The position numbers were made by a program, and so were the translations under genes. Positions 23,396 to 34,269 of a stretch of DNA of 64,000 nt are shown one piece after another (position 1 is the stretch's first letter; each line of letters opens with the position of its first letter). Where the stretch lies: positions 1,321,076 through 1,385,075 of the forward strand of contig NZ_CP022708.1 in the NCBI RefSeq assembly GCF_025340265.1, in the 5' to 3' direction. The notes beneath the pieces were generated by a model. That model saw nothing but the letters and a program-made list of their open reading frames with translations, had not been told where the DNA came from and ran no database searches. Origin of the DNA: Novosphingobium sp. 9 (GTDB lineage: Bacteria > Pseudomonadota > Alphaproteobacteria > Sphingomonadales > Sphingomonadaceae).

Positions 23396-24892
23396 TCAGG
23401 GATGGCTGAGCGTACGACGCACCGCGTCGTGCCAGCCGGCGATCAGCGTGTCGCGTTCGGACTTGCCCATTTTCGGTTCGAACAACTGGCCCTGCGTCCA
23501 GGTTTCCGACAGTGCCTTGAGATCGGGCCACACGCCCGTGGCAAGGCCTGCGTGGAAGGCCGCGCCCAGCGCCGTCGTTTCGAGATGGACAGGGCGCTCG
23601 ACGGGAGCCTCCAGCATGTCCGCCAGGAACTGGCAGAGCCAGTCGTTCGCCGCCATGCCGCCATCGACGCGCAGCTTGGCCGGTGCCTCGCCGCCGTCCG
23701 AGACCATCGCCTTGGCAAGGTCCATCGTCTGGTAGGCAACCGCTTCCAGCGCCGCACGGGCCAGGTGCGCCGCGCCTGCGCCCAGCGTCAGCCCGAAGAT
23801 CGCGCCGCGCGCGTCCGGGTCCCAGTGCGGCGCGCCGAGGCCGACGAAGGCCGGGACCATGTAGACGCCGTGGCTGGAGGGGACTTGCGTTGCCATGTCG
23901 TTGGTTTCGCGGGCATGGGTGATCACCCCGATGCCGTCGCGCAGCCACTTCACCGCCGCGCCCGCCACGAAGATCGAGCCTTCGAGCGCATAGGTCATCT
24001 CGCCATTCAGGCGATAGGCGGGCGTCGTCAGCAGGCGATTGTGCGAATCCAGCGCTTCGGAGCCGGTGTTGAGCAGCATGAAGCAGCCGGTGCCGTAGGT
24101 GGACTTGGCCATGCCCGACTCGAAACAGGCCTGCCCGAACAGTGCGGCCTGCTGATCGCCCGCGACGCCCGCGATGGGAATTTCGGCGCCCAACAGTGCC
24201 TTGTCGGTCACGCCGAAGCGATGCGAGTTGTCATGCACTTCGGGCAGCATCTGCATCGGCACACGCAGCAGACGGCACATTTCCTCGTCCCAGCGCTGCT
24301 CGCGGATGTTGTAGAGCATCGTGCGCCCGGCGTTGGTGACGTCCGTCGCGTGGACCTTGCCGCCCGTCAGGCGCCAGATCAGGAAGCTGTCGATGGTGCC
24401 AAAGGCCAGCTCGCCCTTCTCCGCCCGTGCCCGTGCGCCGTCCACGTTATCGAGAATCCAGGCGAGCTTGGTGCCCGAGAAATAGGGATCGACCAGCAGG
24501 CCGGTGCGCTGGCGCACTTCGCTCTCGACGCCATCCTGCGCCTTCAACTCCGCGCAGACCTTGGCGGTGCGACGGTCCTGCCAGACGATGGCGCGGTGGA
24601 TCGCCTTGCCGGTCTGACGATCCCAGACGACCACCGTTTCGCGCTGGTTGGTGATGCCGATCCCGGCAATGCCCGCAACGCCGACGCCGCTCTGCTCGAT
24701 GGCGTCCTTCGCCACCTTCACGGTATCGCGCCAGATATCCTCGGGCTCATGCTCCACCCAGCCGAGGTCGGGATAGTGCTGCTCGAACTCGCACTGCGCC
24801 GTCGCGACCGGGTGCGCGGCGCTGTCGAACACGATGGCCCGCGTCGAGGTCGTGCCCTGATCGATGGCGAGGATATGCTGGGGCTGGGACAT
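23396..24892 (-). CDS. glpK: Glycerol kinase
   Basis: GlpK phosphorylates glycerol to sn-glycerol 3-phosphate with ATP in the cytoplasm. The 498-residue FGGY-family kinase opens with [17 protein letters not shown], has the substrate-loop region [12 protein letters not shown] and the C-terminal signature [20 protein letters not shown]. It is the second gene of glpFK, 49 bp after glpF. A TTTCGTTTCG repeat lies in that gap. Confidence 0.97.
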   Translation of the reverse strand: MSQPQHILAIDQGTTSTRAIVFDSAAHPVATAQCEFEQHYPDLGWVEHEPEDIWRDTVKVAKDAIEQSGVGVAGIAGIGITNQRETVVVWDRQTGKAIHRAIVWQDRRTAKVCAELKAQDGVESEVRQRTGLLVDPYFSGTKLAWILDNVDGARARAEKGELAFGTIDSFLIWRLTGGKVHATDVTNAGRTMLYNIREQRWDEEMCRLLRVPMQMLPEVHDNSHRFGVTDKALLGAEIPIAGVAGDQQAALFGQACFESGMAKSTYGTGCFMLLNTGSEALDSHNRLLTTPAYRLNGEMTYALEGSIFVAGAAVKWLRDGIGVITHARETNDMATQVPSSHGVYMVPAFVGLGAPHWDPDARGAIFGLTLGAGAAHLARAALEAVAYQTMDLAKAMVSDGGEAPAKLRVDGGMAANDWLCQFLADMLEAPVERPVHLETTALGAAFHAGLATGVWPDLKALSETWTQGQLFEPKMGKSERDTLIAGWHDAVRRTLSHP

Positions 24893-24911
24893 GAGAGACT
24901 CTCCGAGGGGA

Positions 24912-24929
24912 TTTCGTTTCGTTCGTTCG
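24912..24929. promoter_or_regulatory. TTTCGTTT-type repeat between glpF and glpK
   Basis: TTTCGTTTCGTTCGTTCG matches the element repeated four times upstream of glpF and glpD. It is a candidate internal GlpR site or an overlap with the glpK translation start region. Confidence 0.45.
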
Positions 24930-24941
24930 AGTATTTTCGGA

Positions 24942-25769
24942 TCAGGCGCCGATTTCGGCGTCCTGATCCGCTGCCTTGCGGTTGCGACCCGAGGGCAGGT
25001 AGGGCTTTACGGCAATCTGGTACAGCCCCGCGCCGAGCACGCCGCCGAGCAGCGGCGCGGCAATCGGCACCCACCAGTAAGCGCCGGGGCTGGGGAACGC
25101 GGACTGGTCCCACCCGGCCACGAACGCCAGCAGGCGCGGGCCGAAGTCGCGCGCGGGGTTCAGTGCCCAGGCTTCGAGATAGCCTGCCGAGGCTCCGATC
25201 GCGGCCACAAGCAGGCCGACCATCAGCGCGCTGGAATTGGCCTTCGGGGCGACTTCGTTGAATTCATCGGTGATCGCGAAAATGCCGAGCAACAGCATGC
25301 CGGTGAGGATCACCTCGTCCCAGAACGCGTGCATGACCGAGACATGTTCGCCCGGATGCGTGAAGAACACGCCCGCTGCGCCGCCTGCTTCGCGGGTGAC
25401 GTGGTGCAGCGCGTTGTAGGCGTCGATTACCGGATGATAGAGCTGGAGCACCAGCGCGGCGCCGATAAAGCCGCCCACGACCTGCGCGATCCAGTAGGGC
25501 AGCACCTTGCTCTTGGGAAACCCGCGATAGAGCGCCAACGCCAGCGTAACGGCGGGGTTGGCATGCGTGCCCGAAACCGAACCCGTGACGTAGATCGCCA
25601 TGGTCACGCCAAGGCCCCAGGCGATGCACACGCCCCAATAGGCCTGCGCGTAAGGGCTGGGATCGTAGAGCGTGATCATGGCAGCGGCGCTGTCGCCGAT
25701 CAGGATGATGATCGCGACGGCCAGAGCTTCGGATATCAGCTCGCCGATCAGCGCGCGGTGCTTGTTCAC
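24942..25769 (-). CDS. glpF: Glycerol uptake facilitator (aquaglyceroporin)
   Basis: A 275-residue channel of the major intrinsic protein family, letting glycerol cross the inner membrane. Six helices and the two half-helix signatures are visible: [14 protein letters not shown] and [15 protein letters not shown]. The Asp after the second NPA arginine (NPARD) is the mark of glycerol facilitators rather than pure water channels. It is co-transcribed with glpK, which traps the glycerol by phosphorylation. It is divergent from glpD across a 210-bp region full of TTTCGTTT sites. Confidence 0.96.
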   Translation of the reverse strand: MNKHRALIGELISEALAVAIIILIGDSAAAMITLYDPSPYAQAYWGVCIAWGLGVTMAIYVTGSVSGTHANPAVTLALALYRGFPKSKVLPYWIAQVVGGFIGAALVLQLYHPVIDAYNALHHVTREAGGAAGVFFTHPGEHVSVMHAFWDEVILTGMLLLGIFAITDEFNEVAPKANSSALMVGLLVAAIGASAGYLEAWALNPARDFGPRLLAFVAGWDQSAFPSPGAYWWVPIAAPLLGGVLGAGLYQIAVKPYLPSGRNRKAADQDAEIGA

Positions 25770-25801
25770 TTTCGGTCCTCTCTCAACGATTCGACGTCGT
25801 T

Positions 25802-25899
25802 TTTCGTTTCACGCGGATGCCATCTGCACACGCTTTCGAATTTGCGTCAACTCTTTCGTTTGCATTTTCGTTTTGGCGAGCATATTTTCTGAAACGAAA
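25802..25899. promoter_or_regulatory. Cluster of four TTTCGTTT sites, probable GlpR operators
   Basis: TTTCGTTT occurs at 25802-25809, 25854-25861 and 25866-25873, and its complement AAACGAAA at 25892-25899. All lie between the divergent glpF and glpD starts. The GlpR-type repressor gene lies just after glpD. The spacing of 12 bp between the second and third copies would fit a dimer on one face of the helix. Assignment to GlpR is inference from position. Confidence 0.6.
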
Positions 25900-25979
25900 G
25901 TGGAGCCTTCGAGTTCCATCAGAGTCGAAACCTGACAGCGATGACGCGCCCGGACGGTCGCACCATGGGAGAAGATCGA

Positions 25980-27533
25980 ATGCAGCCGCCAGTTCCCAGC
26001 TCTTCACAGGCCGAACAGACCTACGACCTGCTGATCGTCGGTGGCGGCGTGAATGGTGCAGGGATTGCGCGCGACGCCACCGGGCGCGGCCTTTCGGTGC
26101 TGCTGGTGGAGCAGGACGATCTGGCCAGCTACACCTCGTCGTCCTCGACCAAGCTGATCCACGGCGGCCTGCGCTATCTGGAATACTACGAGTTCCGGCT
26201 GGTGCGCGAGGCGCTGATCGAGCGCGAACGGCTGCTGGGCATGGCGCCGCACATCATGTGGCCGCTGCGCTTCGTGTTGCCGCAGTCGCTTTCGCCGCGC
26301 CCGGCATGGATCGTGCGGCTTGGCCTGTTCCTTTATGATCACCTCGGCGGTCGCAAGGAACTGCCCGGCACCGAGACGATCGATCTCGACCGCAGCCCGC
26401 GCGGTGCAGGCCTCAAGCCCCAGAAGGGCGCGCGCAAGGGCGCACACAAGGGTAAAGCCTTCGTCTATTCGGACGGCTGGGTGGAAGACAGCCGCCTCGT
26501 TGCGCTCAACGCCATGGACGCCGCCGCGCGCGGTGCCCGGATCGAGACGCGCACGCGCATGACCGATGCCGTCAGCGAGAACGGCGAATGGCTGGCGACA
26601 CTGGAAACGAAAGCGGGCGAGACCCGCAAGGTCCGCGCAAAGATGATGATCAACGCGGCAGGGCCGTGGGTCGACAAGGTGCTCGGCCGGATCGGGCGCG
26701 CCAAGAACGATCGCGGCGTGCGGCTGGTCAAGGGCAGCCACATGATCCTGCCCAAACTCTACGAAGGCGATCACGCCTTCATGCTGCAGAACCCGGACCG
26801 CCGCATCGTCTTCGCGATCCCCTACGAAGGCGAGTTCACGCTGGTCGGCACCACCGATGAGCCGTGGACCGAGGAGCCCGGCAAGGCCGAGATCAGCCAG
26901 CACGAGATCGATTACTTGTGCGAAACCGCGAACCGCTATTTCGATAAGCAGGTGACGCCAGCCGATATCGTGTGGAGCTATGCCGGTATCCGCCCGCTCT
27001 ATGACGATCACGCCGCCAATGCCTCTGCCGTGACGCGCGACTACGTGCTCGATTTCGAGAAGGCGGAGGACGGAAAGGCCCCGCTGCTCAGCATCTTCGG
27101 CGGCAAGATCACCACCTATCGCAAGCTGGCCGAGCACGCGATGCAGCATGTCGCGGAAGTCTTCCCCAAGGCCGATACGGCCTGGACCGCAGGCGCAGTG
27201 CTGCCCGGCGGTGATCTGCCGGGCAAGGACTTCAAGCGCTTCGTCGCTGACCTTTCCGTGCGCTATCCGGGCTTTCCGGAAAAGCTGCTGCGCCGCCTCG
27301 CCCGCGCCTATGGCACCTGCGCGATGGAGATCCTTGGCGATGCCAAAACGCCCGAGGATCTCGGCCACCACTTCGGCGGCGGGCTTCATGCCACAGAGGT
27401 CGATTATCTGGTCCGTGCCGAATGGGCGCGCAGCGGTGAGGACATTCTCTATCGCCGCTCGAAGCTGGGCCTGCACGTTCCCGCAGGTACGCAGGACGCC
27501 ATCGACGCCTACCTTGCGGGCCGCAGCAACTGA
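25980..27533 (+). CDS. glpD: Glycerol-3-phosphate dehydrogenase (FAD, respiratory)
   Basis: GlpD oxidises glycerol 3-phosphate to dihydroxyacetone phosphate and passes electrons to quinone at the inner membrane. The 517-residue protein has the N-terminal FAD fold LLIVGGGVNGAGIARDATGR, the STKLIHGGLRYLEYYEF signature and a C-terminal helical cap domain. The ATG at 25980 is preceded by GGGAGAAGATCG. Two earlier in-frame ATGs (25941, 25965) have no good site. It is divergent from glpFK and followed by glpR. Confidence 0.96.
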   Translation: MQPPVPSSSQAEQTYDLLIVGGGVNGAGIARDATGRGLSVLLVEQDDLASYTSSSSTKLIHGGLRYLEYYEFRLVREALIERERLLGMAPHIMWPLRFVLPQSLSPRPAWIVRLGLFLYDHLGGRKELPGTETIDLDRSPRGAGLKPQKGARKGAHKGKAFVYSDGWVEDSRLVALNAMDAAARGARIETRTRMTDAVSENGEWLATLETKAGETRKVRAKMMINAAGPWVDKVLGRIGRAKNDRGVRLVKGSHMILPKLYEGDHAFMLQNPDRRIVFAIPYEGEFTLVGTTDEPWTEEPGKAEISQHEIDYLCETANRYFDKQVTPADIVWSYAGIRPLYDDHAANASAVTRDYVLDFEKAEDGKAPLLSIFGGKITTYRKLAEHAMQHVAEVFPKADTAWTAGAVLPGGDLPGKDFKRFVADLSVRYPGFPEKLLRRLARAYGTCAMEILGDAKTPEDLGHHFGGGLHATEVDYLVRAEWARSGEDILYRRSKLGLHVPAGTQDAIDAYLAGRSN

Positions 27534-27603
27534 CCCGATCCCCCTTCCCCCCGCGCACACTGGTTCTAGGAGCAGGACGATGCGCGGGATCAGGGGAGCG
27601 GGA

Positions 27604-28401
27604 ATGACGACAGCAACCGAACAGCCGGACGGCGATATCGTCGCGGCCCGGCGCGCGCGCATCCTGGAGATCGCGCGCAGTGCAGGCAGCGTCATGGTCG
27701 AGGATCTGGCCGAGCGCCTCGCCGTCACCCCGCAGACCATCCGCAAGGATCTGAACGTCCTCGCCAAGCAGGCGCTGCTCTCGCGCGTGCATGGCGGCGC
27801 GCTGGTGACCTCGGGCGTCGACAACCTTGCCTATGGCGCGCGACAGGCCGTGGCGTCGGACGCCAAGGCGCGGATCGGCGCCGCCGCCGCCGCGCTGATC
27901 CCCGATGGCGCTTCGCTGTTCGTCAACATCGGCACCACCACCGAGGCGGTCGCCGCGAACTTCGCGCATCACCGCAACCTGATGGTGATCTCCAACAACC
28001 TGAACGTGGTGGACACGCTTTCGGGGCACAAGGCGATGGAACTGGTCAGCGTCGGCGGCAAGGTGCGCACCGGCGACCGCGCGGTGGTGGGCGCGCTGGC
28101 GATGCGCTTTATCGAGAACTTCCGCGTGGACTATGCCCTGATCGGCATTTCCGCGCTCGACACCGACGGCAGCCTGCTGGACTTCGCGATCGACGAGGTG
28201 GAAGTCTCGCAGACCATCATCCGCAATGCCCGCAAGGTGATCCTGGTGGCGGACAGCACCAAGGTCGGCCGCTCCGCCCCCGTGCGCGTATGCGGCATGG
28301 AAGCGATCGACTTCTTCGTGACCGACCATATCGAAGATCCGACCTTGCGCGCCGCCTGCGAACGCCACGGCGTCAACCTGATCGAGACCGAGCAGGGCTG
28401 A
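27604..28401 (+). CDS. glpR: DeoR-family repressor of glycerol metabolism
   Basis: A 265-residue DeoR-family regulator. The N-terminal winged helix (MVEDLAERLAVTPQTIRKDL) binds DNA. The C-terminal sugar-phosphate-sensing domain carries DGASLFVNIGTTTEAVA and ISALDTDGSLLDF. By position, directly after glpD and beside glpFK, it is GlpR, expected to be released by glycerol 3-phosphate. The ATG at 27604 has GGGGAGCGGG upstream. The frame is open much further upstream as a shadow of glpD. Its sites are probably the TTTCGTTT repeats. Confidence 0.9.
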   Translation: MTTATEQPDGDIVAARRARILEIARSAGSVMVEDLAERLAVTPQTIRKDLNVLAKQALLSRVHGGALVTSGVDNLAYGARQAVASDAKARIGAAAAALIPDGASLFVNIGTTTEAVAANFAHHRNLMVISNNLNVVDTLSGHKAMELVSVGGKVRTGDRAVVGALAMRFIENFRVDYALIGISALDTDGSLLDFAIDEVEVSQTIIRNARKVILVADSTKVGRSAPVRVCGMEAIDFFVTDHIEDPTLRAACERHGVNLIETEQG

Positions 28402-28419
28402 GGTCCGGCAATCGGGCGC

Positions 28420-28469
28420 GCATCTGTTGCCGCAAAGGCGCGGTGCTGCATTGCGGTAACGCAGATGCA
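28420..28469 (+). terminator. Inverted repeat after glpR
   Basis: GCATCTG-TTGCCGCAA and TTGCGGTAAC-GCAGATGC (about 28420-28435 and 28450-28468) can pair with small internal loops, 20 bp past the glpR stop. It is a probable terminator, though no T-run is visible. Confidence 0.45.
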
Positions 28470-28541
28470 ATGCTTTCCGATTGCCAACGCGCGCGAACGC
28501 GGTAGCCTCGCAGCCGTTCCTTCTTCCGGAGACACTCGCCG

Positions 28542-29948
28542 ATGCTTTCCCGCCTGTCCTTGCTCGCTGCCACGCTCATCGCCTCGACCACGCTTGCCGG
28601 CGGCGCGCAGGCGGCCTCTTCGCATGCGGCAGCCGATGCGCAGGCGCTCGATCTGGCGAAGAAGGCCATCGCCATCCGCTCGGTCGAAGGCCCCGACAAC
28701 AAGACCATCGATGCCGACAACCTGTTTCGCGACGCGCTGATCGCGGGCGGCTGGGCCGCCTCCGACATCGAGGTCGTGCCGGTGGACGATACCGCCTACA
28801 TGATTGCGACGTGGAAGGGCTCGGACCCGTCGCTCAAGCCGCTGGTCATCTCAGGGCACCTCGATGTGGTGGCCGCGAACCCCAAGGACTGGGAGCGCGA
28901 TCCGTTCACCCCGGTCGTCGAGAACGGCTACCTGTTCGGGCGCGGCGCGAGCGACATGAAGACCAGCGCCGCCGTCACCGCCGCAGCACTCATCGACCTG
29001 CGCAAGTCGGGCTACAAGCCCAGGCGCACGATCATTCTGGAATTCTCGGGCGACGAGGAAACCAGCATGAAGACCAGCGCAATCATTGCCAAGAAGCTGT
29101 CGAACGCGAACCTCGTCATCAATATCGACGGCGGCGGCGGCATGCTCGACGAGAAGACCGGAAAGCCGCTGTTCTGGAACTGGGACGGCGCCGAGAAGAC
29201 CTATAACGACTACACGCTGACCGTCACCAACCCCGGCGGCCACAGCTCGATGCCGCGCCCGGTGAATGCCATCGTCGAAATGGCACAGGCGCTCGAACGG
29301 ATCGGCGCCTATCGCTTCGCGCCCGAGCAGAACGCGATCACCAAGGCCTATTTCGAGAATGCCGCCAAGTTTGAGCCCGATGCGAAGACCGCCGCCGCAA
29401 TGAAGGCGATCGCCGCCAATCCGAACGACGAGGCCGCGCTCGCCGTGCTGCGCGCCGAGCCGGAAAACGTCGGCAAGGTCTCGACCACCTGCGTTGCCAC
29501 CATGGTCAACGGCGGGCACGCGCTGAACGCCCTGCCGCAGAGCGTCACTGCCAATATCAACTGCCGCATCTTCCCCGGCCATACGCGCGAGGAGATCATG
29601 GCCGAGTTGCAGAAGGTCGTCGCCGATCCGGCGATCAAGGTGACGGACGCGACCGGCGATTTCTCGGTCGCCTCGCCCGCCTCGCCGATGCGCAAGGACT
29701 TCACCGCGGCAGTCGACAAGGCGATGGCCAAGGCCTGGCCGAACGTGGCGATCTTCCCGGTGCAGGCCTCGGGCGCCTCGGATTCGATGTGGTTCCGCGC
29801 GCTTGGCGTAGACAGCTACGGCGCCAGTCCGTTCTTCATCAAGGCCTCGGACGATTTCTCGCACGGGCTGAACGAGCGCCTGCCGCTGGTCGATATCACG
29901 CCGGGCGTCACCTATTTCCTGACGCTGATCCCCGAGCTGTCGAAGTAA
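28542..29948 (+). CDS. Secreted M20-family metallopeptidase
   Basis: A 468-residue exported zinc peptidase with a signal peptide (LSLLAATLIASTTLAGGAQA). Metal ligands and the catalytic base are visible: HLDVV in LVISGHLDVVAAN, the bridging Asp in GRGASDMKTS, the Glu-Glu pair in FSGDEETSMK, and a C-terminal His in DFSHGLNERLPL. A dimerisation domain is inserted at ~residues 220-340. The family includes carboxypeptidases and dipeptidases, so it probably frees amino acids from peptides in the periplasm. A TPR-sulfotransferase gene follows after 22 bp and then a TonB receptor. Confidence 0.88.
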   Translation: MLSRLSLLAATLIASTTLAGGAQAASSHAAADAQALDLAKKAIAIRSVEGPDNKTIDADNLFRDALIAGGWAASDIEVVPVDDTAYMIATWKGSDPSLKPLVISGHLDVVAANPKDWERDPFTPVVENGYLFGRGASDMKTSAAVTAAALIDLRKSGYKPRRTIILEFSGDEETSMKTSAIIAKKLSNANLVINIDGGGGMLDEKTGKPLFWNWDGAEKTYNDYTLTVTNPGGHSSMPRPVNAIVEMAQALERIGAYRFAPEQNAITKAYFENAAKFEPDAKTAAAMKAIAANPNDEAALAVLRAEPENVGKVSTTCVATMVNGGHALNALPQSVTANINCRIFPGHTREEIMAELQKVVADPAIKVTDATGDFSVASPASPMRKDFTAAVDKAMAKAWPNVAIFPVQASGASDSMWFRALGVDSYGASPFFIKASDDFSHGLNERLPLVDITPGVTYFLTLIPELSK

Positions 29949-29970
29949 GCCGTAACATCGTTCGCATCGC

Positions 29971-31575
29971 ATGACCGTATCCTCGCCCGCACCGGCACTC
30001 GCGCCCCATCGCTACGATCCGCGCCTGCTTGCGGCGGGGGCGGCCATGCATGCGAACGACCTGCCCCGCGCCGAGCCGCTGCTGCGCGCACTGCTGAAGG
30101 ACGATCCCTTCGACGTACGCGCGATCCGGCTGATGGCCGAACTCGCGGGCCGCATCGGGCGCTATACCGATGCGGAGAACCTGCTGCGCCGCGCGTTGGA
30201 GATCGCGCCCGGCTTCACGCCTGCGCGCGCCAATCTGGCGCTGGTGCTCTATCGCACCAACCGCGCGAGCGAGGCGTTGGAGGAACTGGCGCGCGTCAAT
30301 CTGGAAGAGCCCGGCGAAGTCGGCCACGCCAACCTGCAAGCCGCCGCGTTCGGGCGCCTTGGGGCCTTCGAGGACGCGCTCGCGCTTTACGAGCGGGTGC
30401 TGCGCGAAATTCCCGATCAGCCGCGCGTGTGGATGAGCTACGGCCATATGCTCAAGACGGTCGGGCGGCAGGACGAAGGCGTTGCCGCCTACCGCCGCGC
30501 CATCGCGCTGCACCCGGCATTGGGCGAGGCGTGGTGGAGCCTTGCCAACCTGAAGACCGTGCGCTTCGACGAGGACGATCTGGCCGCGCTGCGTAGCGCC
30601 CTTGCGCAGCACGACCTGACGGCGGAGGACCGCTGGCACCTCGATTTCGCGCTCGGCAAGGCGCTGGAGGAACGCGGGCAAGCGGACGCGGCTTTCGCGC
30701 ATTATGCTGCGGCCAATGCGCTGCGAAGAAAGCGTATTCCCTACAAGGCCGAGGAGACGACGGCACAGGTCGACCGCACCATCCCGCTGGCCACGCCGGA
30801 GCTGCTGGCGCAGGCCAGCGAGGCCGGATGCCCGGCGCCCGATCCGATCTTCGTGCTGGGCATGCCGCGTGCAGGATCGACGCTGGTGGAGCAGATCCTC
30901 GCCAGCCATTCGCAGGTGGAGGGCACTAGCGAACTGGCGGACATCGCCATGCTGGCCCGACAGGTGCCCGACTATCCCGCAGGTCTCGCCGATCTTTCGC
31001 CCGAGACACGACGCGCTCTAGGTGCGGACTATCTCGCCCGTGCCGGGGTGCAGCGCCACACCGACCGGCCGCTGTTCGTCGACAAGATGCCCAATAACTG
31101 GGTCCACGCGCCGTTCATCCGGCTGATCCTGCCGAACGCGAAGATCATCGACGCACGCCGCCACCCGATGAGCTGCGGCTTCTCCAACTTCAAGCAGCAT
31201 TTCGCGCGCGGTCAGGGCTTCAGCTATGACCTTGCCGACATGGGAAAATACTACGCCGACTATGTGCGGCTGATGGCCCATCTCGATCGCGTGGCGCCCC
31301 AGATGGTGCACCGCGTCATCTACGAGCGCATGGTGGACGATACCGAAGCCGAAGTGCGCGCCCTGCTCGCCTTCTGCGGCCTGCCGTTCGAGCCCGCGTG
31401 CCTCGCCTTCCACGAGACGCAAAGAGCCGTCAGAACCGCCAGTTCCGAGCAGGTTCGCCGCCCGATTTATCGTGAGGGAACACAAGGTTGGCAGACCTTC
31501 GCACAGCACCTAGAACCCTTGCGGAGCGCCCTTGGTGATGTTTTGGAATATTACCCAGATGCACCACAAACGTGA
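29971..31575 (+). CDS. TPR-repeat sulfotransferase family protein
   Basis: A 534-residue cytoplasmic protein. The first ~250 residues are TPR repeats (for example AENLLRRALEIAPGFTPARA). The rest is a sulfotransferase domain with the 5'-phosphosulfate-binding loop FVLGMPRAGSTLVEQIL at about residues 294-310 and FVDKMPNNWVHAPFI. It would move sulfate from PAPS to an unknown acceptor. It follows the M20 peptidase by 22 bp and precedes a TonB receptor by ~105 bp. I recall the same TPR-sulfotransferase/TonB-receptor pairing from other sphingomonads and Caulobacter, but its purpose is unknown. Confidence 0.88.
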   Translation: MTVSSPAPALAPHRYDPRLLAAGAAMHANDLPRAEPLLRALLKDDPFDVRAIRLMAELAGRIGRYTDAENLLRRALEIAPGFTPARANLALVLYRTNRASEALEELARVNLEEPGEVGHANLQAAAFGRLGAFEDALALYERVLREIPDQPRVWMSYGHMLKTVGRQDEGVAAYRRAIALHPALGEAWWSLANLKTVRFDEDDLAALRSALAQHDLTAEDRWHLDFALGKALEERGQADAAFAHYAAANALRRKRIPYKAEETTAQVDRTIPLATPELLAQASEAGCPAPDPIFVLGMPRAGSTLVEQILASHSQVEGTSELADIAMLARQVPDYPAGLADLSPETRRALGADYLARAGVQRHTDRPLFVDKMPNNWVHAPFIRLILPNAKIIDARRHPMSCGFSNFKQHFARGQGFSYDLADMGKYYADYVRLMAHLDRVAPQMVHRVIYERMVDDTEAEVRALLAFCGLPFEPACLAFHETQRAVRTASSEQVRRPIYREGTQGWQTFAQHLEPLRSALGDVLEYYPDAPQT

Positions 31576-31681
31576 TAATTATGTCACTTTGATTGCCGAT
31601 TATAACGCATAATTAGCAGCCCCGATTGACGATTGTTGCGGTGCGAGAGACCTTCGCCCCACAGCATTTCAGGGGGCTTTG

Positions 31682-34236
31682 ATGCGGGTTTCGGTGTCGC
31701 GTGCAGTCAAGTTCGTCATCCTTGCCAGCTCGGCGCTGACCGCGCCCGCCGCGTTCGCCCAGCAGGCGCCGGCAAGCGCGGCCGCCAACTCCCCCACCAA
31801 TTCCGACGCCAGCAATACCGTCATCATCGTCACCGCGCAGAAGCGCAGCGAAAACCTGCAGAACGTGCCGATCTCGATCCAGGCACTCTCCACGCAGAAG
31901 CTGGACGAGCTCAACGTCTCGAATTTCAACAGCTACGTCCAACAATTGCCCTCGGTGACGTTCCAGTCGCTGGGCGGGACGCCGGGCACCAATGTCGTCT
32001 ACATGCGCGGCGTTGCCTCGGGCGGGGACGGCAACCACTCGGGCTCGCTGCCATCGGTGGGCGTCTATCTCGACGAGCAACCGGTCACGACTATCGGCGG
32101 CAATCTGGACGTCCACATCTACGACGTCGCCCGGATCGAGAGCCTGTCCGGCCCGCAAGGCACGCTCTACGGCGCCTCGTCGGAAGCGGGCACCATCCGC
32201 ATCATCACCAACAAGCCCGATTTCAAGGGCTTCTATGGCCGCGTCGATGGCGAGGTGAACTCTGTCGATCATGGCGGCGTGGGCGGCAAGCTGGAGGGCA
32301 TGATCAATGCCCCGCTCACCTCCAACGTGGCGCTCCGCGTGGTCGGCTGGTATCAGCGCGACGCCGGATACATCAACAACGTGGCGGGCACGCGCACCTT
32401 CTGTGGCACCGCCACCACCGATGCCGACGGCAATGTCGATGGCTGCCTGAAGGACGGGATCAGCGTCAACAACGACCAGTTCATCAAGAAGAACTACAAC
32501 GATACAGAGATCTACGGCGGCCGCGCTGCGCTGAAGATCGATCTGGACGAGAACTGGACCGTGACGCCCACGGTGATGTACCAGATGACCAAGAGCCACG
32601 GCTCCTACGGTTACGATCCTTCGGTCGGCCCGCTGGAGACGCAGCGCTTCTTCGACGAATATCGCAACGATCACTTCACGCAGGCCGCGCTGACCGTGGA
32701 AGGCAAGATCGGCTCGTGGGATCTGACCTATTCGGGCGCCTATCTCGACCGCCGCGACCTGCAGGTCAGCGACTATACCGATTATGCCGAGGCCTACGAT
32801 TCGCTGTACCAGTCGGTCGGCGGGCTCGCGAACTACTTCTATTATCAGGATGCCGCCGGGAACACGATCGACCCGCGCCAGAAGGTGGTCGGCACCGACC
32901 ACTTCCGCAAGCTGAGCCAGGAACTGCGCATCGCCTCGCCCGCGGACGCACCGCTGCGCTTCGTCGGCGGGCTGTTCTACCAGCGCCAGTCGAACTTCAT
33001 CCATCAGGACTACCAGATCGAAGGCCTCGCGCCCGATCTTTCGGTCAACGGCTGGCCGGGCACCTTGTGGCTGACCCAGCAGAAGCGCGTCGACCGTGAC
33101 TATGCCGCGTTCGGTGAAGTCAGCTACGACGTGACGCCCACGGTCACGCTGACGGCGGGGGACGCGTGTTCCGCTATGACAACTCGCTGATCGGCTTCTA
33201 CGGCTTCGGCCGCAATCCGGGCGACGACTATACCGCCTCGCCCTACAACGGCGCGGGCTCCTCGAAAACCGGCGCGGTACAGTGCTTTACCGACGATGGC
33301 GGTCGCCTCTACGACAACCTCGCCGCCGGCAGCGGATCGACCACGCTGCTGCCGGGCGTCGTCTCGGGCAGCCCCTGCACCAACCTCGGCGTCTACGACA
33401 ATGGCACGGTGAAGCCCGTCACCGCCAAGGGCAACGGCGTGACCTACCGCTTCAACGCGCAATGGAAACCCAGCCGCGACGTGATGCTCTACGCCACATG
33501 GTCGAAAGGCTACCGGCCCGGCGGCATCAACCGGCGCGGAGACTTCGGATCGTACAAGCCCGATTATCTCGTGAACTACGAACTGGGCTTCAAGACCACG
33601 CTGCTGAACGGCCTCGTTCGCCTGAATGGCGCGATCTATCAGCAGAACTGGGAGCATTTCCAGTTCAGCTACCTTGGCCCCAACAGCTTCACGATCATCA
33701 CCAACGGCCCCAACGCGCGCATCCGGGGCGCCGAACTGGACGTGGCGGCGGGCAACGGGCCGCTGACGGTCAACTGGTCGGCCGCCTATACCGATGCCAA
33801 GACGCGCCAGAACCTGTGCTCGACCTTCGACGCCACCTTCACCTGCGCAGGCGATGGCAACTCGATCGACGCGCCTGCGGGCACGCGCCTGCCGATCACC
33901 CCGAAGTTCAAGACCAGCGCAACCGCGCGCTATACCGTGCCGATGGGCGCGGCGAAGGTCTACGGCCAGCTCAACGGCATGTTCCAGACCTCGGCCACGC
34001 CGGACCTGCGCGTCGCCTATGCCGAGGCAGAGGGCAAGCTCAAGGCCTATGGCCTCGTCAATCTGGCGGTGGGATCGGAGTGGTCGAGCTATTCGCTGGA
34101 ATTCTTCGTCTCCAACCTGTTCGACGTGCGCGGCGACCTGTCGAAGTACATCGCCTGCGGCGTCTGCACCCAGCGCACCTATATCGTGCCCACCACGCCG
34201 CGCATGATCGGCATCCGGGCTGGCGCGAAGTTCTGA
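31682..34236 (+). CDS. TonB-dependent outer-membrane receptor, frameshifted as read
   Basis: A receptor of ~851 residues with a signal peptide (KFVILASSALTAPAAFA), a TonB-box-like segment and plug (IIVTAQKRSENLQNVPISI; IYDVARIESLSGPQGTLYG), a 22-strand barrel and an aromatic C-terminus (MIGIRAGAKF). The frame breaks in the five-G run at 33157-33161. A sixth G restores TLTAGGRVFRYDNS. The ATG at 31682 has AGGGGG upstream. The ligand is unknown; no FecI/FecR-type regulators lie nearby. The M20 peptidase and sulfotransferase upstream may belong to the same uptake function. Confidence 0.87.
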
Positions 34237-34269
34237 TCGCCGTATCTGATCGCTGACCCCGGCTTCCTT

